This document shows positions 34,584 through 45,305 of a DNA stretch of 64,000 nt, in pieces. The translations under genes and the position numbers were made by a program. The notes under the pieces are model-generated. The model was not told the DNA's origin and did not search any database. It was given only the letters and a program-made list of their open reading frames with translations. Within the stretch, counting starts at the first letter, position 1, and each line of letters begins with the position of its first letter. The stretch is from Ophiobolus disseminans (Eukaryota; Ascomycota; Dothideomycetes; Pleosporales; Phaeosphaeriaceae). The stretch spans positions 1,008,166-1,072,165 of the forward strand of contig MU006228.1 of the NCBI GenBank assembly GCA_010093685.1, in the 5' to 3' direction.

Positions 34584-36413
34584 CCTCATGTCTTCCGAAA
34601 AACAAACATAATCCAAAAAACCTCTAGGAAGAAGAAGAGCCTTCAAGTTCAAACTGTGAGATCAGACCGTACTAGAACCGATTCAGCGGCAGCGACCTAC
34701 ACAGATCAACCTTTAACGAACCGCGCAATTCGACTTCTCTTCAACCAGCCCTCTTTAGATCCGGGGCAGCAGATAAAGTGTCACTGCAAGCGATTCGAAA
34801 TCGAGGCTGCCCCGCCTTACGAGGCGCTTTCCTACGTCTGGGGCGCGGATAATCCGACAACGAATATATCAATCCAGTGCAATGGCGCACAAGTATTGGT
34901 TGGAACAAATCTCGCGGCTGCATTGTATCGACTGCGAAACCCGGATTCTGAGCGTGTTATATGGGTAGATGCGCTTTGCATCGACCAACATAACAACGAC
35001 GAGAAAAGCAATCAAATACCGCTGATGGGCAGCGTGTACTCCAGCGCAAAACAAGTCATCGTTTGGCTGGGGAAGGGTTCTCCGGAGCTTGTCGCAGAGA
35101 CTGCGTGATGTGTGGGTATTATTGCGAATACCTGCCAACAAAGCTCTTCAGCTTCATATGCGGACGTCGACCTCCCAGCTGAGACACTGTCTGATGCTGT
35201 GATTGAGGGCCTGGAAGAACTTTACAGTCTCCCATACTTTTCCAGAGTGTGTTGCGTCCAAGAGATCTGGCTAGCACGGGAGATCATCGTGGTCTGGGGA
35301 GAGGCAGGGATGCTCTGGTGGTGGGTTGGTCTCACTGCCTGGTGCATCAGAGATAAGCAGCCACAACCACTCTTTGACAACATCTCTTTTTGGAATGCCT
35401 ATGTTATGTATTTGTCACCCGTGGAACAGATGCTGCTTCTACCTACATCGGACTGGTACCGTCATTGGAACGCCACTGATCCTAGGGACAGAGTGTATGG
35501 CATACTTGGCCTTGTTCCTCCCGAGAGCGGAGTGGAAGCTTTGAAGCTTGATTACGATGAGCCGGCCAGTCAAGTCTATGCCGACGTTGCCTTATCCGAG
35601 ATCAGACTGTATTCCCACCTCAAATTTTTCACCTATGTCATACATCCTGGGGTCTACGACAAGTTTCATTCTGGGGCATCATGGGTCCCTGATTGGAGTC
35701 CGGATCTGAACAAGGAACGTCCGATGTATGAACAAGAACGCATGTCATCTTTGAGCGCATCCAAGAAGCGAGGCGTGCGAGAGACAAGCGAAGACCACAT
35801 CTCAGCAACACGCCTTCGACTGAGAGGCAGTAGCTACCACGCAGTAGTAGCCACACACGAACCCATCACTCGAGAATACCTGCCGGGCCAGGACAGTTTC
35901 GGCGATCTTAGTGGTCTGTTAAAATCATTGAGCGACTGGGGTGGAATCCCCGCCCTCGTCCTGGGAGCAAACAATCCCGGGGACTGGCGCACTCTAGCCA
36001 TGACTCTGACAGCTGGGTGGATGAATGACATTACACACCCGTTAGACCCTGAGATCTTCTACCCAAGGATTGGAGAGATGTTGCAGGACTTGCTCCACTC
36101 TTCAGGGGAGCGTGCAACTGCTCAATTTGCTGATAGAACTTTTGCGAGTCATCTGAGTCGGGCTTTCCTGTGTTGTCGCGATCGGCGCATCTTCCGACTA
36201 GAGAACAGCACGTGCGGACTCGGACCACAGTATATGCGCCCTGGCGACATTGTTGCCGTGCTTTTTGGGGGTTTCTGGCCCGTTGTGCTGAGACCAGTCG
36301 GTGATCAGTACTTGTTTATGGGGATCGCGTATGTTCACGAACTAATGTATGTTAAACTTGTGGACGAAGTGGAAGCAGGAGAACGGGAAGAACAGGAGTT
36401 TTGTCTGGTTTAG
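34584..36413 (+). pseudogene. HET-domain (heterokaryon incompatibility) gene with in-frame TGA
   Basis: A single frame encodes a HET protein: AIRLLFNQPSLDPGQQIKCH, PYEALSYVWGADNPT, RLRNPDSERVIWVDALCIDQ and AKQVIVWLGKGSPELVAETA, then TGA (35106-35108), then CVGIIANTCQQ and the rest, including YFSRVCCVQEIWLAREIIVVWG, TDPRDRVYGILGLVPPES and the conserved C-terminal block GDIVAVLFGGFWPVVLRP. The frame is open on both sides for hundreds of codons, so the TGA is probably one recent nonsense change (CGA to TGA fits). No in-frame ATG precedes the HET motifs, so the start may also be lost or on an unseen exon. A 39-nt intron (GTGATG to CAAAG) spanning the stop would keep frame but has poor signals. 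Confidence 0.82.
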
Positions 36414-36499
36414 TCATTGGTGTAATCGGTGCACTACACTTTCCTGATTGCGGTGATCTCATGATCGGGTATATTCGCAAATGCGTTCTTCAATCTTGC

Positions 36500-37486
36500 T
36501 CAATCTCGACCTGAGTATCCCCGGAAGTCTTCGCAAGGGAGATAGTTGTTCTCAATAAACGCCGTATCCATGCGCAGGCCATACACGCCCTTCCATTCCT
36601 GCTCATCACTGAAAGGCGGTATGTTCACCTTCACTGATCCTCTCACTGTTTCTATTTGGTTCGGTGATGTTGTTACGCTAGTGTTGTAGAGTCGAATCAT
36701 GTTGTCGCACGTCTTGCCATCGGCAAACGTGGGCTGGTTGGTGAAGTTTTTGAAGAAGGACAACGGGAAGGGCGAGTCCTGTGTGCTAGAGAATAGGGTG
36801 CTGACGCTTGCTGCACCAACCTCTGAGCTCTTTGCACTGTAGTACGCGGTGCTGGCATCCTTCGATGGTGTTGACTGATAGGCGTCGCATGGTGGGTCGA
36901 AGACCGAGGCAAAGACATTGGTGCCATAGTCCATTGCGCCTTTGAGTGCAATCTCATGGCCGGCGCTCATCAGCAGTGATGGCGCCCATTTGAAAGATGT
37001 GGTGTTGTCGCCGAGTAGGTCGAGGAACGGAAACTCGATTCCGGCGCGCTGCCTCGCGTTAGCTGAGTTACGTTGTTAAACGGAGAGTGGACTTACCGAG
37101 AAGTCGGGTATTTTGTATCCAAAGGCTTGTACTTCGTGGTCGTGCAGCGCTTGCAGAACAGCCGGGTACATACCCTCGGGGAACGATGGGACGAGGTCCC
37201 GGTATGCGTGCTCCAAGATTCGATATTGAGATGGAATGATGCTCCGTGCCAGCTCCAAAGAAATCGGAATGATCACGACTGTTCCATTCAAGGTGCCAGT
37301 TGCGTTATTCGGGAATAGTGCGGCGATCGGATTCGGTTGATCGTGCGTTTGGCAGACGCCCGAGATGATCTCATTTGGATATGCGAAGTACGTCGAGCTC
37401 GCATACCGTAGCGCTAGTATCGACAAGAAGCTCACGAGGAAATATTGCAATCTTGAGCCTGGAACCTGCATCTTCGGCCGCGACAT
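36500..37486 (-). CDS. Uncharacterised fungal acetoacetate-decarboxylase-like protein, N-terminal anchor
   Basis: Exons 37486-37097 and 37048-36500 around a 48-nt intron (GTAAGT donor, GCTAAC branch), giving 312 aa. I chose the ATG of MSRPKMQVPG; the frame continues upstream only to non-ATG codons. One hydrophobic segment (LQYFLVSFLSILALRYASST) is a signal peptide or anchor. The body has NATGTLNGTVVIIPISLELA, RAGIEFPFLDLLGDNTTSFKW, NFTNQPTF and TAFIENNYLPCEDFRGYSG. These match a common uncharacterised ascomycete family that I associate with an acetoacetate-decarboxylase-like fold; function unknown. The C-terminal cysteines and N-x-S/T sites suit a secretory location. Confidence 0.78.
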
Positions 37487-38355
37487 GGTGACGAAAGCAA
37501 GGACTGGATGACACAGCAGCGCCAGGTCCAAGCAAGTGCTTAACATCTTTCCCAAACCCTGGATGACTGACGATTGCAACTAGTAAGAAAATGTTGATAT
37601 GCAGAAGAAAGCGAATGCACATGCGGAAGTAACGAGCAGAGCGAAAATGAAGGTGTACATAAGAAGATGTACTCAATCCGGGAACGCATGATGCCGAGCG
37701 CCACAAGAAGCTTTTACTGGAACGCTTCCTTCCCGTTCTACGGCAACTACAACCCCGTGGAATCAATACGGGTAACAGCTACGCTTTGAGCGTTTGTGGG
37801 TGTTAGTGGATGCCAGAGGGCGCTTTGTTTGTGACAAAACGTTCTAGTGCCATGGAACCTCGAGTTTCCGGCTGCTGATCTCGTCAAGAGAGCCGAAATT
37901 CCAAAGTCCGGCGCATTTGTCTGGATGAGGTGCATCGTTGGCTCGACAAGAGTTGCTGCGAACACGCAACGCGTGTCGTGGATGCGCCTAATGTTGCCGC
38001 TGGAGTTTTGATGGATGCAGAGAGTGTGTCAAGGAGGGTTTCAAAGGCTTCGAGATGATGTGGGGCATGTGCGCTAGGCGTTTTTCAACCTCGGCAGGAC
38101 AACGAACACCTCCAGATCATCTCCGTTTCGTGACAGCCATCTCATCAGCTTCGAGATGCATTGTCATAGGTTTTCGCATCGAAATTTTCGCCTCATGAAT
38201 GCGATTGCGTCCGCGATGCCATGGCCTTAGAACGGAAAGGATGACGCAGTGGATTTCACCGCGTGAGGATCAGCTGATCGTTCGACTGACACCCCAGCTG
38301 CTTACAGTACACCACGACCTACATCTCAAGCGCTTCGTCTTTCCCTCATGTTTCA
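37487..38355. other. Divergent intergenic region, no gene seen
   Basis: 869 bp between two outward-reading genes. Frames here are shadows or lack ATG. Presumably promoters. Confidence 0.45.
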
Positions 38356-39861
38356 ATGATTAGCACCCAGCTTCTCGCAGCTACAGCCTTCTCTGTTGGA
38401 GTAATTCTCGCAGCATATCTTTACGACTCGTTCACGACAAGCCCGATGTCGACCGCAGCTGAGCGAGAAATGGTACCCAGACATGCCATAGTGGTAGGCT
38501 CTGGCCTGGCTGGACTCAGCGCTGCATCCCAGCTCCTTTCGCACCGCATACCCGTTGTCCTGCTCGAACGATTTCCCAAGCCAGGCGGCAATAGCATCAA
38601 AGCGTCCTCTGGCATCAACGGCGCACCTACAGAGTATCAACCTGTCACGGAACCATCTGATGCTTTCTTCTCTGACACTGTCCTATCTGCTGGGCGAGCT
38701 ATGGGCACTCTGGCGACATATCGAGAGAACCTCATCAGCACATTGACTAAGAACTCCGCAAGCGCGGTCGAGTGGTTGGTCAAAGAGAAAGGGATAGATC
38801 TAAGCAAGGTCGCAGGCCTGGGCGGACATTCGTATGCGAGAACGCATAGGGGCAGTGGGCAGACGCCGCCAGGGTTCGCGATCGTCAGTTCCCTGTTGAA
38901 GAATCTCAAAGCAGACGCGCTCTTCGAGCTGAGGACGTCGTGTACAGTAACGAAGGTGCTTCAAGGCGAAAAGCGCGTTACTGGCATTGCGTATGTATGC
39001 GAAGATGGTAAAGAAGAGGCGCTACACGGCCCCGTCATATTTGCGTCGGGCGGATTCGGTGGTGATGCAGATGGCTTGCTGGCGAAATATCGACCTGATC
39101 TCGCCGGTTACCCATCGACAAATGATCCAAGACCAGGAACGCAACCGCTTCTGGCAGCTGTCGGTGCACAATTGATCGACATGGACCAGGTACAGGTACA
39201 CCCAACGGGTTTTGTGGACCCGTCGAATCCATCTGTGCCACTAAAATTTCTCGCTGCGGAAGTGCTACGAGGAGAGGGTGGTATGTTGTTGATGAATGGA
39301 ATGCGCTTCATCAACGAGCTGGACACGCGAGAGAATGTTACAAACGCGATTACATCCACCCCGCCAACATCAAACACGCCGAAGCAGTGGAACGTGCAGC
39401 TTGTGGTGGACGAAAGCACGTACAATGCTGCCAAGTCACACATCGACTTCTACATCTTCAAAGGGCTGATGAAGAAGACCATAATCTCTAAGTTGGAGCC
39501 AGAGGCACTGAACTCGATTAAGAGCTACGCTGAATCAGCGTCCGGCAAGACCACGGACCCGTTCGGTCGAGTCTCGTTTGCTAACTGGGCCCTCTATAAC
39601 CCTACTCTCGAGTCAACCGTATACATCGGCAACCTGACACCAGTCATACACTACACTATGGGCGGTGTCCTGATCAACGAGAGGAGCGAGGTTCTGAACG
39701 ACGATAGCGCACCTATCGAAGGCCTCTGGGGCGCAGGCGAGATCACCGGAGGTGTTCACGGCGGTAATCGACTTGGCGGTTCGTCCCTTCTTGAGTGCGT
39801 CGTCTTCGGGAGGATAGCGGGTGACCAGGTTGCGAAGGTAATCAGGAACGAGCTTGCGTAG
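38356..39861 (+). CDS. Soluble FAD-dependent fumarate reductase (Osm1/Frd1-type)
   Basis: Intronless, 501 aa. An N-terminal hydrophobic segment (residues 5-23, then YDSFTTSP) could be a signal anchor or organelle-targeting element. The FAD site is AIVVGSGLAGLSAAS (48-53 GSGLAG), followed by ERFPKPGGNSIKASSGINGA. Active-site motifs of the flavocytochrome-c/fumarate-reductase family are present: VQVHPTGFVDPSNP, LAAEVLRGEGGMLLMNG with RFINELDTREN, and the C-terminal GVHGGNRLGGSSLLECVVFG. The enzyme reduces fumarate to succinate using reduced flavin, reoxidising NADH or FADH2 under low oxygen and supporting oxidative folding in the ER. Length is as expected. Confidence 0.95.
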   Translation: MISTQLLAATAFSVGVILAAYLYDSFTTSPMSTAAEREMVPRHAIVVGSGLAGLSAASQLLSHRIPVVLLERFPKPGGNSIKASSGINGAPTEYQPVTEPSDAFFSDTVLSAGRAMGTLATYRENLISTLTKNSASAVEWLVKEKGIDLSKVAGLGGHSYARTHRGSGQTPPGFAIVSSLLKNLKADALFELRTSCTVTKVLQGEKRVTGIAYVCEDGKEEALHGPVIFASGGFGGDADGLLAKYRPDLAGYPSTNDPRPGTQPLLAAVGAQLIDMDQVQVHPTGFVDPSNPSVPLKFLAAEVLRGEGGMLLMNGMRFINELDTRENVTNAITSTPPTSNTPKQWNVQLVVDESTYNAAKSHIDFYIFKGLMKKTIISKLEPEALNSIKSYAESASGKTTDPFGRVSFANWALYNPTLESTVYIGNLTPVIHYTMGGVLINERSEVLNDDSAPIEGLWGAGEITGGVHGGNRLGGSSLLECVVFGRIAGDQVAKVIRNELA

Positions 39862-40263
39862 CTCCGGAACTTATATGCGCATATGCTTATGAACTCGAAG
39901 AGATGATAAGAGGGTTAGTATTGGTCATATTGAGTCCACCCCGATCGGTTTTGGTACCGTGAGCGCGAGGACAGGCTCTCAACTTCATCATAATATCACG
40001 TAAAGCCAGAAATTCCGAGTGCAAACGTTCTCTTATCGCATTCTCTCATTGGCGTGTCTTTTCCTAGCTCACCCAGCCTCAAACTTTATTACCGCTTTCC
40101 TAGGGTCTCCACAAACAGGCATGGCATCGCATCACAACGGTTCGGGGTGGGATTCAACAAAGGCAGCTCATCCGTTTGTAACATGTGGACCGAGGTGTAA
40201 CGGAGACATGTACTTACAAATAGTAGGAAATCACTCTCGAGAAGAGTAGTACCCTCCTGGAAG
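39862..40263. other. Intergenic, no gene seen
   Basis: About 400 bp downstream of the fumarate reductase. No supported feature. Confidence 0.4.
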
Positions 40264-40677
40264 GTGTCAAAGCCGTTGAATCGAGCCATCTTTAGATGCG
40301 AGAGAGTTCCAATATTTGGTCTACTCAAACACTGTACTGAAGTCACTGCGATTGAAATATCCCTCTTTACACTAGTGGTTCGGGAGCTCTACAAACGCGA
40401 CGCCGGCGGTTTTGACGCAATCAACAAAGTTGTTCTCACTGTCGAAAACAATACTCGAGTCGCTAACAACGACCCGACTAGCAAAGAGTCAGATGCGATT
40501 CACGACACAGCTCGGGCCAAGACCGAGTCGACACCACGACTTGGCTGCGAAGATTTCGAGGACGCGCCATACATTAGGAACGTATTCGTAGACAGTGTTA
40601 TTGTCTATGACGCTCATGAACCATTTCGATACGATATCGACAAGTGGGCGAAGAAGATGCGTGACGGGTACTACTAG
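40264..40677 (+). CDS. Hypothetical ORF, possible gene remnant
   Basis: An open frame of 137 codons without an ATG (it begins at GTG). It contains LLKHCTEVTAIEISLFTLVV, RELYKRDAGGFDAINKVVLT and FRYDIDKWAKKMRDGYY. The leucine/valine periodicity could come from a leucine-rich segment of an F-box-type protein, but I cannot assign it. Likely either a 3' exon of an unseen gene or a decayed fragment. Confidence 0.3.
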   Translation: MSKPLNRAIFRCERVPIFGLLKHCTEVTAIEISLFTLVVRELYKRDAGGFDAINKVVLTVENNTRVANNDPTSKESDAIHDTARAKTESTPRLGCEDFEDAPYIRNVFVDSVIVYDAHEPFRYDIDKWAKKMRDGYY

Positions 40678-41603
40678 GTTTTAGATAATCTAGCAGTGTA
40701 AGTAGTTACTAGCTGTGGTTGATACATGGCACTAAAGACATGCATGATCTTGCTAATATTGGTCTCAAGATGCCCATGACAAACAATAAGCCGTCGAGGA
40801 CGCAGTATGTTGCCCGTGATGTCTTAGTGTTACTGTCACAGCGGATTAGCGTCGCTGTATTTAACTCTTGTCGAAGAATCTTGGGAAGAATATGTCGGAA
40901 TGGAGCAGAGACAAAGGAGAAGGTTGATTGATCTATGGAGTAGACATGCAAGATTATATACAAGAGTACGCGTAAGCATATGACGTGGAAAGAGTGGCTG
41001 TGAAAGCCATAGAAGGTACTGGACCGATAGGAGATCACGATGTACCAACGAGGTTGAGCTGCCAGGTCTGACAGAATACATCACTCAAGATTACTGAACG
41101 AGACGCTGGCCTGGAAAATGACATGCGTCGACGGCACCTGCTTCTATTTTCTGAGCTGGGGATGTATCTTGGGTCACAAGCGAGGTATAGACTGTACTAG
41201 CGTAACGAAAGCTGGATATTTGCTGTCTGGTATGCGTCGGCTAGCGAAGAAGAGAAGGGTGCTGATTTCCGCGGCGCTAGTTGTGCCACGTTATCTTTAG
41301 CATCACAGTGTTTCTGTTGTACGTCGCAGCGTGGATGTGTGGGTTGATTGACGCTCATGGGAAGTATTCAGGAGCCGCTCGTACTTTCACTGCACTTCTT
41401 TCCATTTTGTCAAAGTTTAATTAAGATCACGGTATGCTTGTACTCTTGTTACTGTCTGCCTTCCCGTAGATGTGTATTTGAGAACTGAAGTCGTCGTTGT
41501 TCTCGCCGTGAAAATAGCATTGCCAAACATGCATCGTTTCCCATCGTCTATAACTAAGCGTTCACGTCATTCTGTTGCAGCTGATCCAACATCAGTCAAA
41601 TAA
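40678..41603. other. Intergenic, no gene seen
   Basis: About 925 bp. Only short overlapping frames on both strands, none with family motifs. Confidence 0.4.
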
Positions 41604-42136
41604 CTACTTTGTAACAGGTCCCATTGGCCAGTCCCAAATGGATCTTAACCCAAATCCTCCATCGCCTATAGGTTCGTTCTTCTTCCAATCTTGCATAATG
41701 ATGCAGTATTCTTTGGCCTTCTCAGCGATTGCCAACCACTGCTTGGTCGTCATAGATCGTGGGTCGGAGGAAGAATTGGCTATGTAAGGTCCTGAGTTTG
41801 CGATCCACGTGTTAAATTTGCAGAGGTATTGTGGGCTATACGTGATGCATGAAAGCGCGCACGCGCAATATAGCCAGATACGTGCTTGACGGTAAGCACC
41901 AGGACTCGCGAGTAATGCAAGGCTTGCTCGTTGAGGTATCCGCGTACCGTATGATAATGATCGATGGCCCAAGCCGCGAACAAGGGATATTTCGTGGAGA
42001 CCAGTTTACCTGCCGCAGTGCAGGAGATGTTCAGGAGGATATGTAAATCCTCAAGCACTCGAAGTAAGCCTAAGAATGGTGGCCGATGCAGGATGACAGC
42101 GATGATGAGGGCCAGGAAGAAGAGGTTCCGGATCAT
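41604..42136 (-). CDS. Orphan small membrane/secretory protein, two exons
   Basis: Exons 42136-41842 and 41791-41604 joined over a 50-nt intron (donor GTATAG, acceptor CTCAG), giving 160 aa. Splicing converts two overlapping frames into one protein: MIRNLFFLALIIAVILHRPP, then LLNISCTAAGKLVSTKYPLF and VSGYIARARFHASRP, continuing into YIANSSSDPRSMTTKQWLAI, EKAKEYCIIMQDWKKNEPIG and DWPMGPVTK. The first 18 residues form a hydrophobic helix (signal peptide or anchor). No family recognised. Both exons look coding, but the join rests on splice signals alone. Confidence 0.5.
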
Positions 42137-42642
42137 GCGGCATGTCCCGGCGGCGAATGGCGTCTCGACGATTTCTTTTTTGGTTGATGCCGGACTTGAG
42201 TTGGTTATGCTTCGCTGAGATGAGAGAGGGGAAGTGCGGTGTTGATTACAATTGGGTAACGGAGGGCTGAGAACAAGCGTATCAGGGCAGGTGCGCTCCG
42301 ACGCAAGAACGTGATGTCACAACGTTGCAACATCTCGCGCTTTCGCCCACACGCTCGGCTATACAGCGTGTATTGTGGAGCTTCCGTGAAACGACTCGCC
42401 GTTGCCACAAGCTGTTGCGTAAGTCACAGGGTAAGGAGTGAATTTGGCAACACGCAATGCAACAACAAGTGCCTAGCGAGATCGAGAGGCGAAGTCTCAC
42501 TTTCATCACTAGCCTCTTCATGTAAATACTACAAACTTCCTCACGATGCAGTCATCATCACTTCGCCTGAACCTTAACTACTTTCTCGCCCGGCACTCGC
42601 AACCTCCTTCATCAGCCAATAATATCTCAAGAACTTGACAAC
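42137..42642. other. Divergent intergenic region, no gene seen
   Basis: About 500 bp separating two outward-reading orphan genes. No supported feature. Confidence 0.4.
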
Positions 42643-43734
42643 ATGACCGATCAGTCCTTATTATCTGCTATAAGCTCATCACAGTCAATGCGACCGCAAC
42701 AATCTTCCGATAGTTCTCCGCGGCTTGATAGGCCTGAGTTCGTCGATGGCAATTCTCCATTAGGACGGATCCTGCGCTCGGAGAAGAAATATTACCCAGA
42801 TGCTGAGATCGAAACCCAAGGTCGCGATATTCGCACATCACAGGCATTCATGGGTGCGACCTGTGAGGGCTCACCAGCAGACGAGGCCCTTCGCTCGACA
42901 CTTGCAAGACAGATGCAACCGTCTCCGCCACCGCAACACAACCGTAGCTCCAGCTGGCTAGGTCGTATGCTCTCTCGAAGCTCACCCGCGGCTACATCTC
43001 GTTCATCGCTGAAGTCTGCTACCCCAAACGAGTCTAAGACCTACTATGCTCATAGTTCGTCTTCGGGTGTTGCTTTTAGTGACGACAGCGACGATTATGG
43101 AGATTTCGTTGCCCAGGCGCGCAACGGACTTGCGTCTTCTACGTCACATCAAGCTGCATCGCTACTATCCCTCGGCGCCGCTTCAATGCGCGATTCAGTA
43201 AACGAGGGTGCTGCTACTCCGTCCACCGCAAGCTTGCAGTCTCTTCCCTCTCAATCTTCTGACGCGGACGTCTCGGTGGTCCAGGATGATCAGTCAGTCG
43301 ATTTTCAACCCATGGCTCTCTGGAGTCCATCCCCTTCCTCTACGGTTCCTGACGATACGCCATTATTGTCACGTCAAGACCTCGCGTTGTCAACACCGAT
43401 TACAGTTATTGATCGGGAGCCTCAGAAGCCAGAGCAAGACCTCGGACTGAGCGACATCGCCACGATCATTGCGAAAGAACCGATCGCCCGTGTAAATCCC
43501 AAAGGACTTTCTTTCGCAGCAGCCAATGCCATCCTATATAGCTGCACCACCTTCGCCGCAGTTTTGTTCATATTGGTAAACATTGCCAATGACTTCCGGT
43601 GCGGAGCTCTGGCGTCTGAGATGGGTATCGCATTCGTCATCGGCTTGGTCATGTGTGCCATAGTTCACATACTGAGTGGCGCTAATCTTCTGGATCTACC
43701 TCACGGCATGGCTTACAATGGTGGCAAACATTAA
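42643..43734 (+). CDS. Orphan protein with Ser-rich N-terminus and two C-terminal TM helices
   Basis: Intronless, 363 aa, starting MTDQSLLSAISSSQSMRPQQ. Residues 1-270 are Ser/Pro/Asp-rich and probably disordered and cytosolic (LGRMLSRSSPAATSRS, FSDDSDDYGDFVAQAR). Two hydrophobic helices lie near the C-terminus (AANAILYSCTTFAAVLFILV and MGIAFVIGLVMCAIVHIL), followed by a short tail ending MAYNGGKH. The layout is that of a tail-anchored or hairpin membrane protein. No family recognised. The long, unbiased open frame with ATG makes a real gene likely. It belongs to the run of orphan membrane proteins at 41.6-47.1 kb. Confidence 0.75.
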   Translation: MTDQSLLSAISSSQSMRPQQSSDSSPRLDRPEFVDGNSPLGRILRSEKKYYPDAEIETQGRDIRTSQAFMGATCEGSPADEALRSTLARQMQPSPPPQHNRSSSWLGRMLSRSSPAATSRSSLKSATPNESKTYYAHSSSSGVAFSDDSDDYGDFVAQARNGLASSTSHQAASLLSLGAASMRDSVNEGAATPSTASLQSLPSQSSDADVSVVQDDQSVDFQPMALWSPSPSSTVPDDTPLLSRQDLALSTPITVIDREPQKPEQDLGLSDIATIIAKEPIARVNPKGLSFAAANAILYSCTTFAAVLFILVNIANDFRCGALASEMGIAFVIGLVMCAIVHILSGANLLDLPHGMAYNGGKH

Positions 43735-43787
43735 GAGCCTTGGGCCAGGGAAGGGGATCTGGTGGAACCGGTGCCAGACCCCTACCA

Positions 43788-44102
43788 CTAGTAGATGATA
43801 TACCGTAAAGCATTTTCAGATGCCGAGGAAATGGAATCAATTTCTAACAGAAGCCTAGGTGGACTCTCCGTAATCTCCAGCTTCTTGCAATGAATAATTT
43901 CCAAAGCTTCAATAAAGACTTCGTGGCATGTGGAAAGAATGGCAGTGGTTGTAGTCCGATCGACGACTGTAAGACTTATCGTATACGATTCCGAGGTACA
44001 ACAGAAATGGCGCCTCTTGACGCAGATAGGTATTCGCTCGTAGACCATGAGGCGGATTTCCTTGGGCAGAGAGAAGAATGGAAATGGCTTAAATGTCGCC
44101 AT
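43788..44102 (-). CDS. Short orphan with LPKEIRLMVYERIP motif (probably truncated)
   Basis: ATG-initiated, 104 aa: MATFKPFPFFSLPKEIRLMV, then YERIPICVKRRHF, ISLTVVDRTTTTAILSTCHE and VFIEALEIIHCKKL. The opening motif is the F-box-like/2EXR type LPxExRxxVY common in Pleosporalean orphans. It is clearly related to the broken gene at 47.4 kb, which has FPFLLLPKNLRLMV, YKRIPRKIKH, FTIVDRSVSLAILVTCRQ and a much longer C-terminus. The present ORF therefore seems to lack about half the ancestral protein. Confidence 0.5.
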   Translation of the reverse strand: MATFKPFPFFSLPKEIRLMVYERIPICVKRRHFCCTSESYTISLTVVDRTTTTAILSTCHEVFIEALEIIHCKKLEITESPPRLLLEIDSISSASENALRYIIY

Positions 44103-44140
44103 TGTCGTGCAATTAACGGATGATTTTTCTCACTGGTGAT

Positions 44141-44184
44141 GTGGGGAAGTTGTGGGGAAGTTGAGGGGAGGTTGAGGGGAGATG
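44141..44184 (+). repeat. 11-bp G-rich minisatellite, four units
   Basis: Units GTGGGGAAGTT (twice), GAGGGGAGGTT and GAGGGGAGATG in tandem. It lies just upstream of the minus-strand 104-aa ORF, in its likely promoter. The purine-rich G4 runs every 11 nt could form unusual structure. Confidence 0.75.
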
Positions 44185-44357
44185 GTGTTAGTGGGATGCA
44201 TGGATTGAGCTGGAAGGAACGGCCTTTGCCGTGATTAGACTAGTGCACTACCGTAGCGCGCTTCTAGCTTCTTGGCACGCGCACGCGACGGAGCGACGGA
44301 AATGTGAAGTCGTGACGAACATGCTCATACAATCTGCACCACTAGTTTTTCCCAGTT

Positions 44358-44935
44358 TTATATCCTATAACCGCGCTCAAACCCCTTACCAAATGTCCCA
44401 ATAGCTCGATCAAGTACCCAGCCTACCCCTTCAATAAGCGCTTCTATTGCCTTGCTTGCGACCACTAGCATCCTCCAGGTACATCCAGCCTTAAGGCCAT
44501 GGGTTCCAAAGACTGCAACGAGGACCAGCACGAATATCTTCACCGTCAACAGCGCAAGCAACATGCTAACCCGACGCAACGTGATGCGCATGTGCACGAA
44601 AATGTCCTTGAAAAACGTATTCAAAAACCCGGAGGTAGCGGAAGAGAGCGATGTATCGGTCGTGGGTATGAACGGTGTGAGGGGTGGAGTTTTGGCGTTT
44701 CGTTGATGTCTACGTGATGCTTGAGATCATCGTCCTGGAATTGTTCTTCGTCATCCGAGCCATGGTATTCGTATCCTGATTTGTTATTATGAGATCTAGA
44801 AATGGTGGACAGGGGATATGACTTACCATGTGAGCTTGGAAGAAGCAAACGTATGGCGCGGTCATCCACGCTTTTGCGCGGATGGGGACGAGACGCAGAT
44901 GACAGGATCATGAGCGGCGTGGTAGGTTGTGGCAT
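44358..44935 (-). CDS. Orphan membrane protein with alternative 3' splice sites
   Basis: Exon 1 (44935-44827) begins MPQPTTPLMILSSASRPHPR and ends at a perfect GTAAGT donor. Acceptor TCAG at 44776-44778 gives an 87-aa acidic soluble protein ending IHRSLPLPPGF (stop at 44621). The downstream acceptor CAAG at about 44720 shifts frame and gives a 156-aa protein that continues through GFLNTFFKDIFVHMRITLRR into a long hydrophobic segment (SMLLALLTVKIFVLVLVAVF), ending GKGFERGYRI. Both frames are substantial. I favour the long form as the main product, but the choice is unproven. No family recognised. Confidence 0.45.
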
Positions 44936-45305
44936 GAATGAGACAGGACTGTGTCATTGTTCATGATCTTCCAACATGTCCAATTTCTGTGGCGGTGTAG
45001 GTTGATTGGTATACGATCAGAAGTTGGGGAACGAGAAGCCGGTCATGTCTGTAGGTGTGAAAAGAGTTGAGGTGGAAGCGAAGATCACAAAGGTGTAGAG
45101 AATTGTCGAAGTTTAGCTCGAAGCCTGCTGTGCGTTTGCGGGAACATTTGATCTAATGACTGGGGCTAGCATCGACTGTCGTTCCCTTTCACTCGTCAAG
45201 CTACACGCATTCGTAACATCCCCTCCACTTACGAGATACAACCAGCTCTACGTTGATGCAGACTATAACGCCTGCCTCGCAGCCCTGCCTGCGTTTGCGA
45301 ATAGG
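44936..45305. other. Intergenic, no gene seen
   Basis: 370 bp. No supported feature. It separates the 5' end of the 156-aa gene from the 3' end of the 581-aa gene. Confidence 0.4.

Noticed and set aside
35105..35144. A 39-nt intron that would remove the HET gene's TGA
   Set aside because: It keeps the frame, but GTGATG and CAAAG are weak signals, there is no branch point and it would be shorter than any other intron here. Nonsense mutation preferred.
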